DNA of 64,000 bases, taken from Streptomyces sp. CC0208 (GTDB lineage Bacteria; Actinomycetota; Actinomycetes; Streptomycetales; Streptomycetaceae). A program made the translations under genes and the position numbers. The stretch spans positions 4,960,001 through 5,024,000 of the forward strand of contig NZ_CP031969.1 in NCBI RefSeq assembly GCF_003443735.1, written 5' to 3'. Positions 57,555-64,000 of this stretch are shown here, piece after piece. Below the pieces are notes generated by a model. It was not told the DNA's origin and did not search any database. It worked only from the letters and a program-made list of their open reading frames with translations. Each line of letters opens with the position of its first letter. The first letter of the stretch is position 1.

Positions 57555-58475
57555 ATGGGGTGGGGCAACAGACGGATCCACGAGGCCGCAGCGGTGTGCG
57601 CGGCGCAGTTCCCGGCGATCGGACTGATCTGGTGGATCAGGGATCAGCTGGGCGACGACTACGCGAACGCGGGCGCCACCGGGGCCCTCGCCGTGTTCGG
57701 CCTGCTGTGCCCCCTGGTCGTGGCGCCGCTGGTCCTGCCGGTCCTCGGCCTCCTGCACGCCCTCGTCCAGGTGCTGCCGGCGCAGGTGCTAGCCCACCGG
57801 GCCGCCCGTCGCGCGCGGGGACCGGTGTGGGCCTGGCACCTGGCTCTCACAACGGTCCTCGGCGTGGCCTGGGCGGCGCTCGCCCTGCTGCTGTGGGACT
57901 GGCCGTTCACCACCACCGCCCCCCTCCTCGCCGCCCTCGGGGTGCTCCCGGTCCTCGGCCTCGGGTGGCTGCGCAGACGGACCGGGGGCCTGCGGGCCGT
58001 CTGGCTTCCCGCCCTGTTCGCCTCCGTCGGCCTGTTCCTCCTGGTGCTCCTCGGCGGGGTGCTGGCCACGGTCACGGGAATCGTCGACGCGTACGAGCCG
58101 CCCGCACTGTCCGCCGGGCAGCTCACCGGGGTCTGGCGGGGCGAGAAGGGCGCGGTCCTGCGCCTGGGCACGGACGGCCGGGCCGAACTCACCGGCCTGC
58201 CCACCGAGGCCGAGCCCGGCTCCGTCGACCCCTACGCCGAGTCGCCCTTCGACGTGTGCGACGGCACCGGCACCTGGCTGCTCGACGACAAGGGCGGCCA
58301 CGACCCCTACGCCGCCGGCCCCGAGGGGCGCCCCGGTGTCGTCGTACGGCCCGCCGGTGGCTGCGGGCAGGAGACGTACTGGCGGATCGGCGGCACGGAG
58401 TCCGAGCCGGAGCTGTTCGTGCCGTTCGGGGACCCGGACGCGCCGGACCTGAGGATCCTGACGCAGGCCCCCTGA
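57555..58475 (+). CDS. Multi-pass membrane protein of unknown function
   Basis: The 306-aa protein has five to six hydrophobic segments in its first 190 residues, for example PLVVAPLVLPVLGLLHALVQ and LTTVLGVAWAALALLL. A C-terminal extracytoplasmic domain of about 110 residues follows, with SAGQLTGVWRGEKGAVLRLG and paired Cys residues (VCDGTGTWLL, GGCGQETYWR). No family is recognised. ATG 57555 begins the conserved stretch. It is divergent from the flavin reductase (83-bp gap) and convergent with the enoyl-CoA hydratase gene. Confidence 0.7.
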   Translation: MGWGNRRIHEAAAVCAAQFPAIGLIWWIRDQLGDDYANAGATGALAVFGLLCPLVVAPLVLPVLGLLHALVQVLPAQVLAHRAARRARGPVWAWHLALTTVLGVAWAALALLLWDWPFTTTAPLLAALGVLPVLGLGWLRRRTGGLRAVWLPALFASVGLFLLVLLGGVLATVTGIVDAYEPPALSAGQLTGVWRGEKGAVLRLGTDGRAELTGLPTEAEPGSVDPYAESPFDVCDGTGTWLLDDKGGHDPYAAGPEGRPGVVVRPAGGCGQETYWRIGGTESEPELFVPFGDPDAPDLRILTQAP

Positions 58476-58478
58476 ACC

Positions 58479-59258
58479 TCAGCGACCGCGGTACTCGGGG
58501 CTCCTGCGCTCCACGAAGCTCGCCACGCCCTCCCGTGCGTCCGCCGTCGTCATGTTGATCTCCTGCGCGGCGGCCTCCGCGGCGAAGGCGGTGCCGCGGT
58601 CGCTGTCCAGGGAGGAGTTCACGAGCTGTTTCGTCAGGGCGAGGGCGCGGGTCGGGCCGGTGGCGAGGCGCTCGGCCCAGGCGCGGGCCGTCTTGGCCAA
58701 CTCCTCGTCCGCCACGACCCGGTTGACCAGCCCCAGACGCTCGGCGTCGGCGGCGCCGAGCGCGTCGCCGAAGAACATCAGCTCCTTCGCCCGCCGCGGG
58801 CCGATCAGACGGGGCAGGAGATACGCGCCGCCACCGTCCGGGACCAGGCCCCGGCGTACGAACACCTCGATGAACCGCGCCGATTCGGCGGCCAGGACCA
58901 GGTCGCAGGCGAAGGCGAGATGCGCACCGATTCCGGCCGCGGTGCCGTTCACCGCCGCGATCACCGGCTTCTCGCAGTCGAGGACGGCGGCGATCAGCCG
59001 CTGGGCGCCGAGGCGGATGGTGCGAGCGACGTCACCGGGGGCCACGGCCCCGGGTGCGCCGCGCAGGTCCGCGCCCGCGCAGAAGCCGCGGCCGGTGCCG
59101 GTGAGGACCACCGCCCGCACCCCGGGATCGGCGGACGCCCGGTCCAACAGCTCGATGAGCAGGTCCCGTTGGCCCGGCGTGAGGGCGTTGAGGACCTCGG
59201 GCCTGTTGAGGGTGAGGTACGAGACCTGACCGTCGACGGTGTGCGTCACCTCGCTCAC
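58479..59258 (-). CDS. Enoyl-CoA hydratase/isomerase
   Basis: The 259-aa crotonase has the oxyanion segment RGFCAGADLRGAPG and the second segment NGTAAGIGAHLAFACDLVLAAESARF, with a Glu-type catalytic region at FIEVFVRRGLVPDGGGAYLL. The C-terminal region EGVASFVERRSPEYRGR is typical. It should hydrate the double bond made by the acyl-CoA dehydrogenases. Its GTG start overlaps the stop of the NDP-forming synthetase (GTGA), so the two are co-translated. Confidence 0.92.
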   Translation of the reverse strand: MSEVTHTVDGQVSYLTLNRPEVLNALTPGQRDLLIELLDRASADPGVRAVVLTGTGRGFCAGADLRGAPGAVAPGDVARTIRLGAQRLIAAVLDCEKPVIAAVNGTAAGIGAHLAFACDLVLAAESARFIEVFVRRGLVPDGGGAYLLPRLIGPRRAKELMFFGDALGAADAERLGLVNRVVADEELAKTARAWAERLATGPTRALALTKQLVNSSLDSDRGTAFAAEAAAQEINMTTADAREGVASFVERRSPEYRGR

Positions 59259-61480
59259 CGGCACACCACCAACGCGTCCAGCGCCACCGCCCCCTGCCCC
59301 CGGGGCAGCACCATCAGCGGGTTGATGTCCAGCTCCGCGAGGTCGTCCCCGAGCTCCATCGCCATGCGCTGCACCCGCAGGACCACTTCCACGAGCGCGT
59401 CGAGATCCGCCGGTGGCCGCCCCCTGACCCCGTCCAGCAGGGCCCGCCCGCGCAGGTCCCCGAGCATGTCCCGGGCCTGCTCCTCCCCGAAGGGCGGCAC
59501 GCGTACGGCGGTGTCGCGCAGCACCTCGACCAGGACCCCGCCGAGCCCGACCGTCACCGTCGGCCCGAACAGCTCGTCGTGCGCGGTCCCCACGACCATC
59601 TCCACGCCCCGCTCGACCATCTGGCAGACCAGGACGCCGTCCAGGGACACGTCCTCGTAGCGGGCGATGTCGGTCAGCTCGCGGTAGGCGTCCCGTACTT
59701 GGCTGGCGGAGGTCAGGCCGATCTTCACCAGGCCCAGCTCGGTCTTGTGGGCGATCCTCGCACCGGACGCCTTCATCACGACCGGGTAGCCGACCAGGCC
59801 CGCCGCGCGGACGGCCGCCGCCGCGCTGGTCACCAGCTGCTCGCGCGGCACCCGGATCCCGTACGCCCGCAGCAGCTGCTTCGCCGCGTGCTCGCTCAGC
59901 TGCTGGCCGGGGCGCATCAGTGCCTGGGCCTTGCGGAAGGAGGGCGAGGGGGTGCGCGGGGCCTCGTCGAAGGGGGAGCGGTAGCCGCTGACGAAGCGGT
60001 GGTGGTCGAGGTAGGCGCGCACGGCGGTGATGCAGTTGCCGACCGAGCGGAACGTGGCCACCCGGGAGGAGCCGAGCAGGACTTCGCGGTAGGCCGGTTC
60101 GGTGCCGACCGGTGAGCCCCACACCACGCACACCAGCTTGTCGGTCTGCTCGGCCGCGTTGACCAGGTCCCGCACCAGCCGGTCGCTCAGCGGCGGAAAG
60201 GGCCCGGTGACCGGGCAGATCAGGACCCCGACCGACGGGTCCGCGAGGATCGCGTCGATGATCTTCCGGCCGCGCCAGTCGCCGACCGGGTGCCCGCCGT
60301 TGTCGACGGGGTTGGCCACACTCAGGAACTCCGGTATCCACTGGTGCAGTTCGGCCTGCTTTGCCTCCGAGAGGGCGGGCAGACTCAGTCCCGCCTCCGT
60401 CGCCAGGTCGGCGAAGTGCGCGCCGGTGCCGCCCGAGATCGAGTAGACGACGACCCCTTCGGCGCGCGGCGGCCTCGCCCGGGCCAACAGGGCGGCGGTG
60501 TCCTGGAGTTCGTCGAGGCCGTCGACGCGGATCACGCCGTACTGGCGCATCGCCGCGTCCACCACCGTGTCCGCGCCGGTGAGCTTGCCGGTGTGGGAGG
60601 CGGCCGTGCGGGCGCCGGTCTCGGTGCGGCCGACCTTGACCGCGACGACCGGCACCTTGCGGCGGGCGGCCCGGTCGGCGGCCAGCAGAAAGGAGCGGCC
60701 GTCCTTCAGGCCCTCCAGATAGCAGGCGATGGCGCCGACCTCTGGGCGCTCGGCGAACCAGGAGAGGAAGTCGGCGGTCTCCAGATCGGCCTCGTTGCCG
60801 GTGGGGGCCCAGTGAGTCAGGCGGATGCCGAGCTCCTGCAGGGCGAAGACCGGGCGGCCCTGGTGGCCGGACTGGGTGATGAGGGCGATGCCCGGCCCGT
60901 CCAGATCCTCACGGAACGACGAGAAGGCGTTCAGGTTGGTGTTGGGCCCCAGCAGCCGCATCCCGGACTCCGCCACCGCGGCCGCGAGACGTTCCTGGGC
61001 CGCGGCCCCCTCCTCGCCGGTCTCCGCGAATCCGGAGGCGAAGACGACCGCGAACTTCACCTTGACCTCGGCCAGTTGCCCGATCAGCGGGAGCGGGTCG
61101 GCGACCAGCAGGACGGCGAGATCGACCTGCTCGGGCAACTCGGCCACGGACGCCACGCAGGGGATGCCGAAGACGGCCGGGCGGCTCGGGTGCACCGGGT
61201 GCAGCCGGGCTCCCACCCGGTCCGCCCAGTCGATCAACTGCCGGGTGACCCCGGTGTTGGGGCGGCCCTCGGTGTCCGAGGCGCCGATCACGGCGACCGT
61301 CTCAGGGCGGAAGAAGCGGTCCAGATCCGGGACGTCGGTATACAGCGGCCGGCCGCCGACGTCGAGATCGTCGACCTCGGCGGGCCGGCCGTGGACGGCG
61401 GGCCCGGGTTGCTCGCCGCACGCGATGACCCGGGCCCGGCGGGAGTCGGTGGTGAGGGTGCCGTGGGTTGATCCAAGCAT
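59255..61480 (-). CDS. NDP-forming acyl-CoA synthetase (acetate-CoA ligase family)
   Basis: The 741-aa protein contains, in order, a CoA-binding domain (FFRPETVAVIGASDTEGRPN), a succinyl-CoA-ligase-like domain (ITQSGHQGRPVFAL), a second ligase domain with the His region TAASHTGKLTGAD, and a C-terminal ATP-grasp domain (YPVVMKASGARIAHKTELG, VGLGGVLVEVL). It activates an acid, or recovers energy from an acyl-CoA, using ATP or GDP/ADP. About 50 N-terminal residues before the CoA-binding domain look like an unrelated extension. Two perfect operators lie upstream, and the hydratase gene follows in the same operon. Confidence 0.9.
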   Translation of the reverse strand: MLGSTHGTLTTDSRRARVIACGEQPGPAVHGRPAEVDDLDVGGRPLYTDVPDLDRFFRPETVAVIGASDTEGRPNTGVTRQLIDWADRVGARLHPVHPSRPAVFGIPCVASVAELPEQVDLAVLLVADPLPLIGQLAEVKVKFAVVFASGFAETGEEGAAAQERLAAAVAESGMRLLGPNTNLNAFSSFREDLDGPGIALITQSGHQGRPVFALQELGIRLTHWAPTGNEADLETADFLSWFAERPEVGAIACYLEGLKDGRSFLLAADRAARRKVPVVAVKVGRTETGARTAASHTGKLTGADTVVDAAMRQYGVIRVDGLDELQDTAALLARARPPRAEGVVVYSISGGTGAHFADLATEAGLSLPALSEAKQAELHQWIPEFLSVANPVDNGGHPVGDWRGRKIIDAILADPSVGVLICPVTGPFPPLSDRLVRDLVNAAEQTDKLVCVVWGSPVGTEPAYREVLLGSSRVATFRSVGNCITAVRAYLDHHRFVSGYRSPFDEAPRTPSPSFRKAQALMRPGQQLSEHAAKQLLRAYGIRVPREQLVTSAAAAVRAAGLVGYPVVMKASGARIAHKTELGLVKIGLTSASQVRDAYRELTDIARYEDVSLDGVLVCQMVERGVEMVVGTAHDELFGPTVTVGLGGVLVEVLRDTAVRVPPFGEEQARDMLGDLRGRALLDGVRGRPPADLDALVEVVLRVQRMAMELGDDLAELDINPLMVLPRGQGAVALDALVVCR

Positions 61481-61514
61481 CGGTCCGCCCGCTCCTGTGT
61501 GACAGCGTGAATAA

Positions 61515-61553
61515 CTGACGCTCTGTCAGATTACAGAACTGACGCTGTGTCAG
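61515..61553. promoter_or_regulatory. Tandem CTGAC-N5-GTCAG operators, synthetase promoter
   Basis: Two perfect sites, CTGACGCTCTGTCAG (61515-61529) and CTGACGCTGTGTCAG (61539-61553), lie 24 bp apart centre to centre, between the synthetase gene (start 61480) and the convergent amine oxidase end (61586). The doubled arrangement suggests stronger or cooperative control here than at the other sites. Confidence 0.8.
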
Positions 61554-61585
61554 GAACGGGCGTGCACGCAAAGTTGACGCGCGGA

Positions 61586-63091
61586 CTACAGCACCGCGAG
61601 CACTTCCTTGGCCACCCGCTCACCGGAGCGGACGGCTCCGTCCATGAAGCCCATCCAGTGGATCGACGTCTCCGTCCCGGCCCAGTGGATGCCGCCCACG
61701 GGGGCCCGCAGGGCGGGGCCGTATTGGGTGAGCACCCCGGGCGCGCCGATGGAGACGGGACCGCCGCGGGTGTAGGCCTCGTTGTTCCAGCGTTGCAGGA
61801 CGAAGGAGGTGGGGGAGGCCGCTTTCGAGCCGAAGTACGTCACGTAGTCCTTGAGGACGGCCGCCTTGACCTCCGCCTCGCTCGCCGCGTCGTACTTGCG
61901 GGCCTCGTCGGCCTCGATGAAGCCCATCAGGGCGCCGTAGGAGGCGTCGGGCGGGGAGTTGTCAAAGGTCGAGCTGATGACACCGGTGTCGCTGACGACC
62001 TGGCCGTTGAGGCCGTCGGCCCGCCAGAAGGGGGTGTCGTAGATCGCGATCGCCTTGCCGACCGAGGCCATCGGCAGGCGCTGGGTGAGCTGGTCGCGGG
62101 CGGCGGGCAGCAGCGGGTCGTAGGTGATGCGGGCCGCGAGCGGCGGGGGTACGGCGACCACGACCCGCTTGGCGGTGACGGTGACGCCGTCGGCCGTGAC
62201 GACGTACTTCGAGCCGGACCTGGCGATCGTGCGCACCGGGGCGTTCAGGACCACCCGGTCGCCCAGGGTGGCGGCGAGCTTGATCGGGACCAACTGGGAG
62301 CCGCCGACGAAGCGCAGTTCCTGGGCGCCGCCCGCGGTCTCGGTGAGGCGTTCAAGGGTGCCGGGGGTGGACTCGTTGCCGGCGGCGGCGATGTAGAAGA
62401 GGACGAACAGCAGCGACAGCTCGCGGGGTTCGGCCGAGAAGATCGACGTGCAGGCCACGTCCAGGAGGAACTTGGCCGACGGGATCACCGCGTTGGCGCG
62501 CAGCCAGGTCTCGAAGGTCTGCCGGTCCCACTCCTCGGCCTTGGCGGCGGTCCAGGGCGCGTCGAGCGGGATCGTCTTGGCCATGTCGTCGAGGGAGGCC
62601 TGGACGATCGCCGCGTTGGCGAGCCCCGCCGCGTCGATCGGCGGGACCGAACCGAGGATGCCGTCGGTGGCGTAGGGGGTCCTCTTGCCGTCCTTGTAGA
62701 GCAGGTTGTTGCCGGTGTTGTAGGTGGCGAAGGTCTGCACCCCGAGCGAGTCGGCGAGGGCCTTGATGCGGTCCTGGGTGGGGCCGATGAACTCGCCGCC
62801 GCCCTCGGTGACCCCGCCGTTGGCCAGTTTCAGGTTGAGGACCCGGCCGCCGACGCGGTCGCGGGCCTCCAGTACGGCGACCGTCTTCCCGCCCGCGACC
62901 AGGTCACGGGCCGCGGTGAGTCCGGCGAGACCGCCGCCGACGATCGCGACGTCCACGTCACGGGTGGCGGCGGAGGCGGGTGAGGCGGCGGTGCCGGTGA
63001 GGGTGACGGCCCCGGCCGCGGCGGCGGCACCGCCGAGCAGGGAGCGCCGGGTGAGCCGGGGGAGCGGGGGGAGCTGTCTTTCGCGTGCCAC
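61586..63091 (-). CDS. Flavin amine oxidase with Tat signal
   Basis: The 501-aa protein begins with a twin-arginine signal (LTRRSLLGGAAAAAG) and is thus likely exported folded. An FAD dinucleotide motif VAIVGGGLAGLTAARDL with LEARDRVGGRV defines the flavin amine oxidase/MAO family. The C-terminal region ends with GGIHWAGTETSIHWMGFMDG, which carries the typical FAD-contacting segment. It should oxidise an amine to an aldehyde with release of hydrogen peroxide; the substrate is unknown. GTG 63091 has GGAGG at 6 nt. Confidence 0.9.
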   Translation of the reverse strand: MARERQLPPLPRLTRRSLLGGAAAAAGAVTLTGTAASPASAATRDVDVAIVGGGLAGLTAARDLVAGGKTVAVLEARDRVGGRVLNLKLANGGVTEGGGEFIGPTQDRIKALADSLGVQTFATYNTGNNLLYKDGKRTPYATDGILGSVPPIDAAGLANAAIVQASLDDMAKTIPLDAPWTAAKAEEWDRQTFETWLRANAVIPSAKFLLDVACTSIFSAEPRELSLLFVLFYIAAAGNESTPGTLERLTETAGGAQELRFVGGSQLVPIKLAATLGDRVVLNAPVRTIARSGSKYVVTADGVTVTAKRVVVAVPPPLAARITYDPLLPAARDQLTQRLPMASVGKAIAIYDTPFWRADGLNGQVVSDTGVISSTFDNSPPDASYGALMGFIEADEARKYDAASEAEVKAAVLKDYVTYFGSKAASPTSFVLQRWNNEAYTRGGPVSIGAPGVLTQYGPALRAPVGGIHWAGTETSIHWMGFMDGAVRSGERVAKEVLAVL

Positions 63092-63125
63092 GTGCGTCCT
63101 CCGTAGTGGAGAGAGTGTGGAGCTA

Positions 63126-63142
63126 GAACATGAGAAGTGTTC
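63126..63142. promoter_or_regulatory. Palindrome GAACA-N7-TGTTC upstream of the amine oxidase
   Basis: GAACA (63126-63130) and TGTTC (63138-63142) form a 5-bp inverted repeat with a 7-nt centre, 35 bp before the amine oxidase GTG. It lies in the gap between this gene and the upstream monooxygenase gene. The regulator is not identified. Confidence 0.35.
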
Positions 63143-63239
63143 ACATTCTGGCCCCGTGGGGCGGCACACGACAACGCTCCCGCCACATCTGACACATGAG
63201 TAACGGGAGTCGTACTGAAGAGAGTTGAGGTTTCCTACG

Positions 63240-64000
63240 TCAGACGGGGAGCCGCGAGAGCCTGCCCGCAGCACCCTTCACCACGGCCTTCGCGATCTTC
63301 TCCGCGTCGATCGCGACCTCGCGGAAGGTCCCGCTGAGGGGAGTGACGTAGCCCGTGAAATAGAGCCCGGGGGCGTCCTGCGGCGTCCGGGCGCCGTTGA
63401 CGAGCGGACCCCCGCGTCCGTCGAGGACGTCGAGGTGGCCGACCAGGCGGTCGAGGGCGCGGGTGTACCCCGTGGCCGCGATCACCGCGTCCGGGGTGAT
63501 GCGGGTGTCGTCGGCGAGCAGCACCTCGCCGTCCTCGAAGCCCTCGACGGCGGCCACCACCTCGACCTTGCCCGTGCGGATCGCGTCGATGAGGCCGACG
63601 TCCTGCACCGGGATGGCGCCCTGCTTGGCCCGGCTGTAGAGGCCGGTGTCGGGGCGGGGCAGGCCGTGCTGGGACAGGTCGGGGATGCTGAGCTTGGCCA
63701 TGGGCCGGGCCAGCCGGTCCACGAGGCCGACCGGGAGGCGTCGTACGAGAACGCCCGTGTACTGGGCGGCCCAGCCGGCCGTGGAGCGTCGGACGATGTG
63801 CGGGGCGGTGCGCACCGACAGCCGTACCCGGGAGGCGCCGCCCTCGACGAGGTCCACGGCGATCTCGGCGCCGGTGTTGCCGACGCCGACGACGAGGACG
63901 TCACGGCCGGCGTAGGGCGCCGGGTTGCGGTACTCGCCGGCGTGCAGGAGCTCGCCCTTGTACTCCTCGCGGCCCGGCCAGTCCGGCAGCAGCGGGGTGT
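63240..64000 (-). CDS. Flavin-containing monooxygenase, 3' part (5' end outside window)
   Basis: About 252 C-terminal residues are visible; the frame is open to the end of the window. The segment LVVGVGNTGAEIAVDLVEGG is the NADPH-binding Rossmann motif. The tail includes AVIAATGYTRALDRLVGHLD and GLYFTGYVTPLSG, typical of FMO/Baeyer-Villiger-type flavoproteins. The substrate cannot be determined. It is on the same strand as the amine oxidase and 149 bp upstream of that gene's start, so the two could be one transcription unit. Confidence 0.88.
   Translation of the reverse strand, partial: TPLLPDWPGREEYKGELLHAGEYRNPAPYAGRDVLVVGVGNTGAEIAVDLVEGGASRVRLSVRTAPHIVRRSTAGWAAQYTGVLVRRLPVGLVDRLARPMAKLSIPDLSQHGLPRPDTGLYSRAKQGAIPVQDVGLIDAIRTGKVEVVAAVEGFEDGEVLLADDTRITPDAVIAATGYTRALDRLVGHLDVLDGRGGPLVNGARTPQDAPGLYFTGYVTPLSGTFREVAIDAEKIAKAVVKGAAGRLSRLPV

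Noticed and set aside
1..64000. CRISPR array, prophage or insertion sequence
   Set aside because: No spaced identical repeats, transposase or phage structural genes were seen; the only tandem repeats are the coding QQPPYGA units and a short triple repeat.

Overview
The window is chromosomal DNA from a Streptomyces species. The evidence is very high GC with strong third-position GC bias, frequent GTG starts, ATGA/GTGA stop-start overlaps, a single in-frame TTA codon, a CebR-type cellulase operator, a DasR-type operator, and a gene content typical of the Streptomyces core (dmdR1, purU, pdxH, serC, an NsdA-like regulator). I see no rRNA, tRNA, IS element, prophage or CRISPR array. About 58 protein genes are supported, including two small ones of 12 and 38 codons.

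Layout. 1-4134: end of a membrane-anchored beta-propeller protein, then a secreted GH5-CBM2 cellulase under a perfect CebR-type palindrome and a secreted tripeptidyl aminopeptidase. 4185-13875: HxlR regulator with a divergent quinone oxidoreductase, serC, a large FAD/Fe-S oxidoreductase, a phosphoesterase, an acetyltransferase, a DUF416-like protein, an EamA exporter and a methyltransferase. 13982-24082: a tightly overlapping eight-gene catabolic operon (TIGR03084 protein, AtuA-like protein, biotin-dependent acyl-CoA carboxylase beta and alpha, acyl-CoA dehydrogenase, CoA ligase, enoyl-CoA hydratase, TetR regulator). 24141-31840: pdxH, a citrate synthase, a compact transcription unit with a 12-codon ORF and dense RNA structure, an acetyltransferase, a PAS protein, a SIS protein with a DasR-like site, dmdR1, and an alpha/beta hydrolase that lacks the usual nucleophile serine. 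32116-44445: an ABC exporter, a primase-polymerase-like protein, an NsdA-like regulator, a repeat-rich membrane protein, an amino-acid-type substrate-binding lipoprotein, purU, an ECF-like sigma factor with its zinc-finger anti-sigma partner, and a STAS anti-anti-sigma factor.

44631-61585 holds an EF-hand protein and then a scattered acyl-CoA catabolic set: an AMP-forming CoA ligase, a long/short acyl-CoA dehydrogenase pair, a metal-dependent cyclase-type hydrolase, an SDR, another acyl-CoA dehydrogenase, a Zn alcohol dehydrogenase, a flavin reductase with a 38-aa partner ORF, an enoyl-CoA hydratase and an NDP-forming acyl-CoA synthetase. Five separate promoter regions in this stretch carry a 15-bp palindrome, CTGAC-N5-GTCAG (four perfect copies, two with one mismatch). 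This points to a single regulon whose regulator is not obviously encoded here. A GlxA-type regulator, an MFS transporter, a HATPase and a membrane protein are interspersed and lack the site. 61586-64000 holds a Tat-exported flavin amine oxidase and the 3' part of a flavin monooxygenase.

The most interesting signals are the CTGAC-N5-GTCAG regulon, the small structured transcript at about 26165-26386 (minus strand), the 38-aa ORF at 56753-56869, and the hydrolase at 30905-31840 with GHAMG instead of GHSMG and a bldA-type TTA codon. All functions are inferred from sequence by eye; no database search was run.
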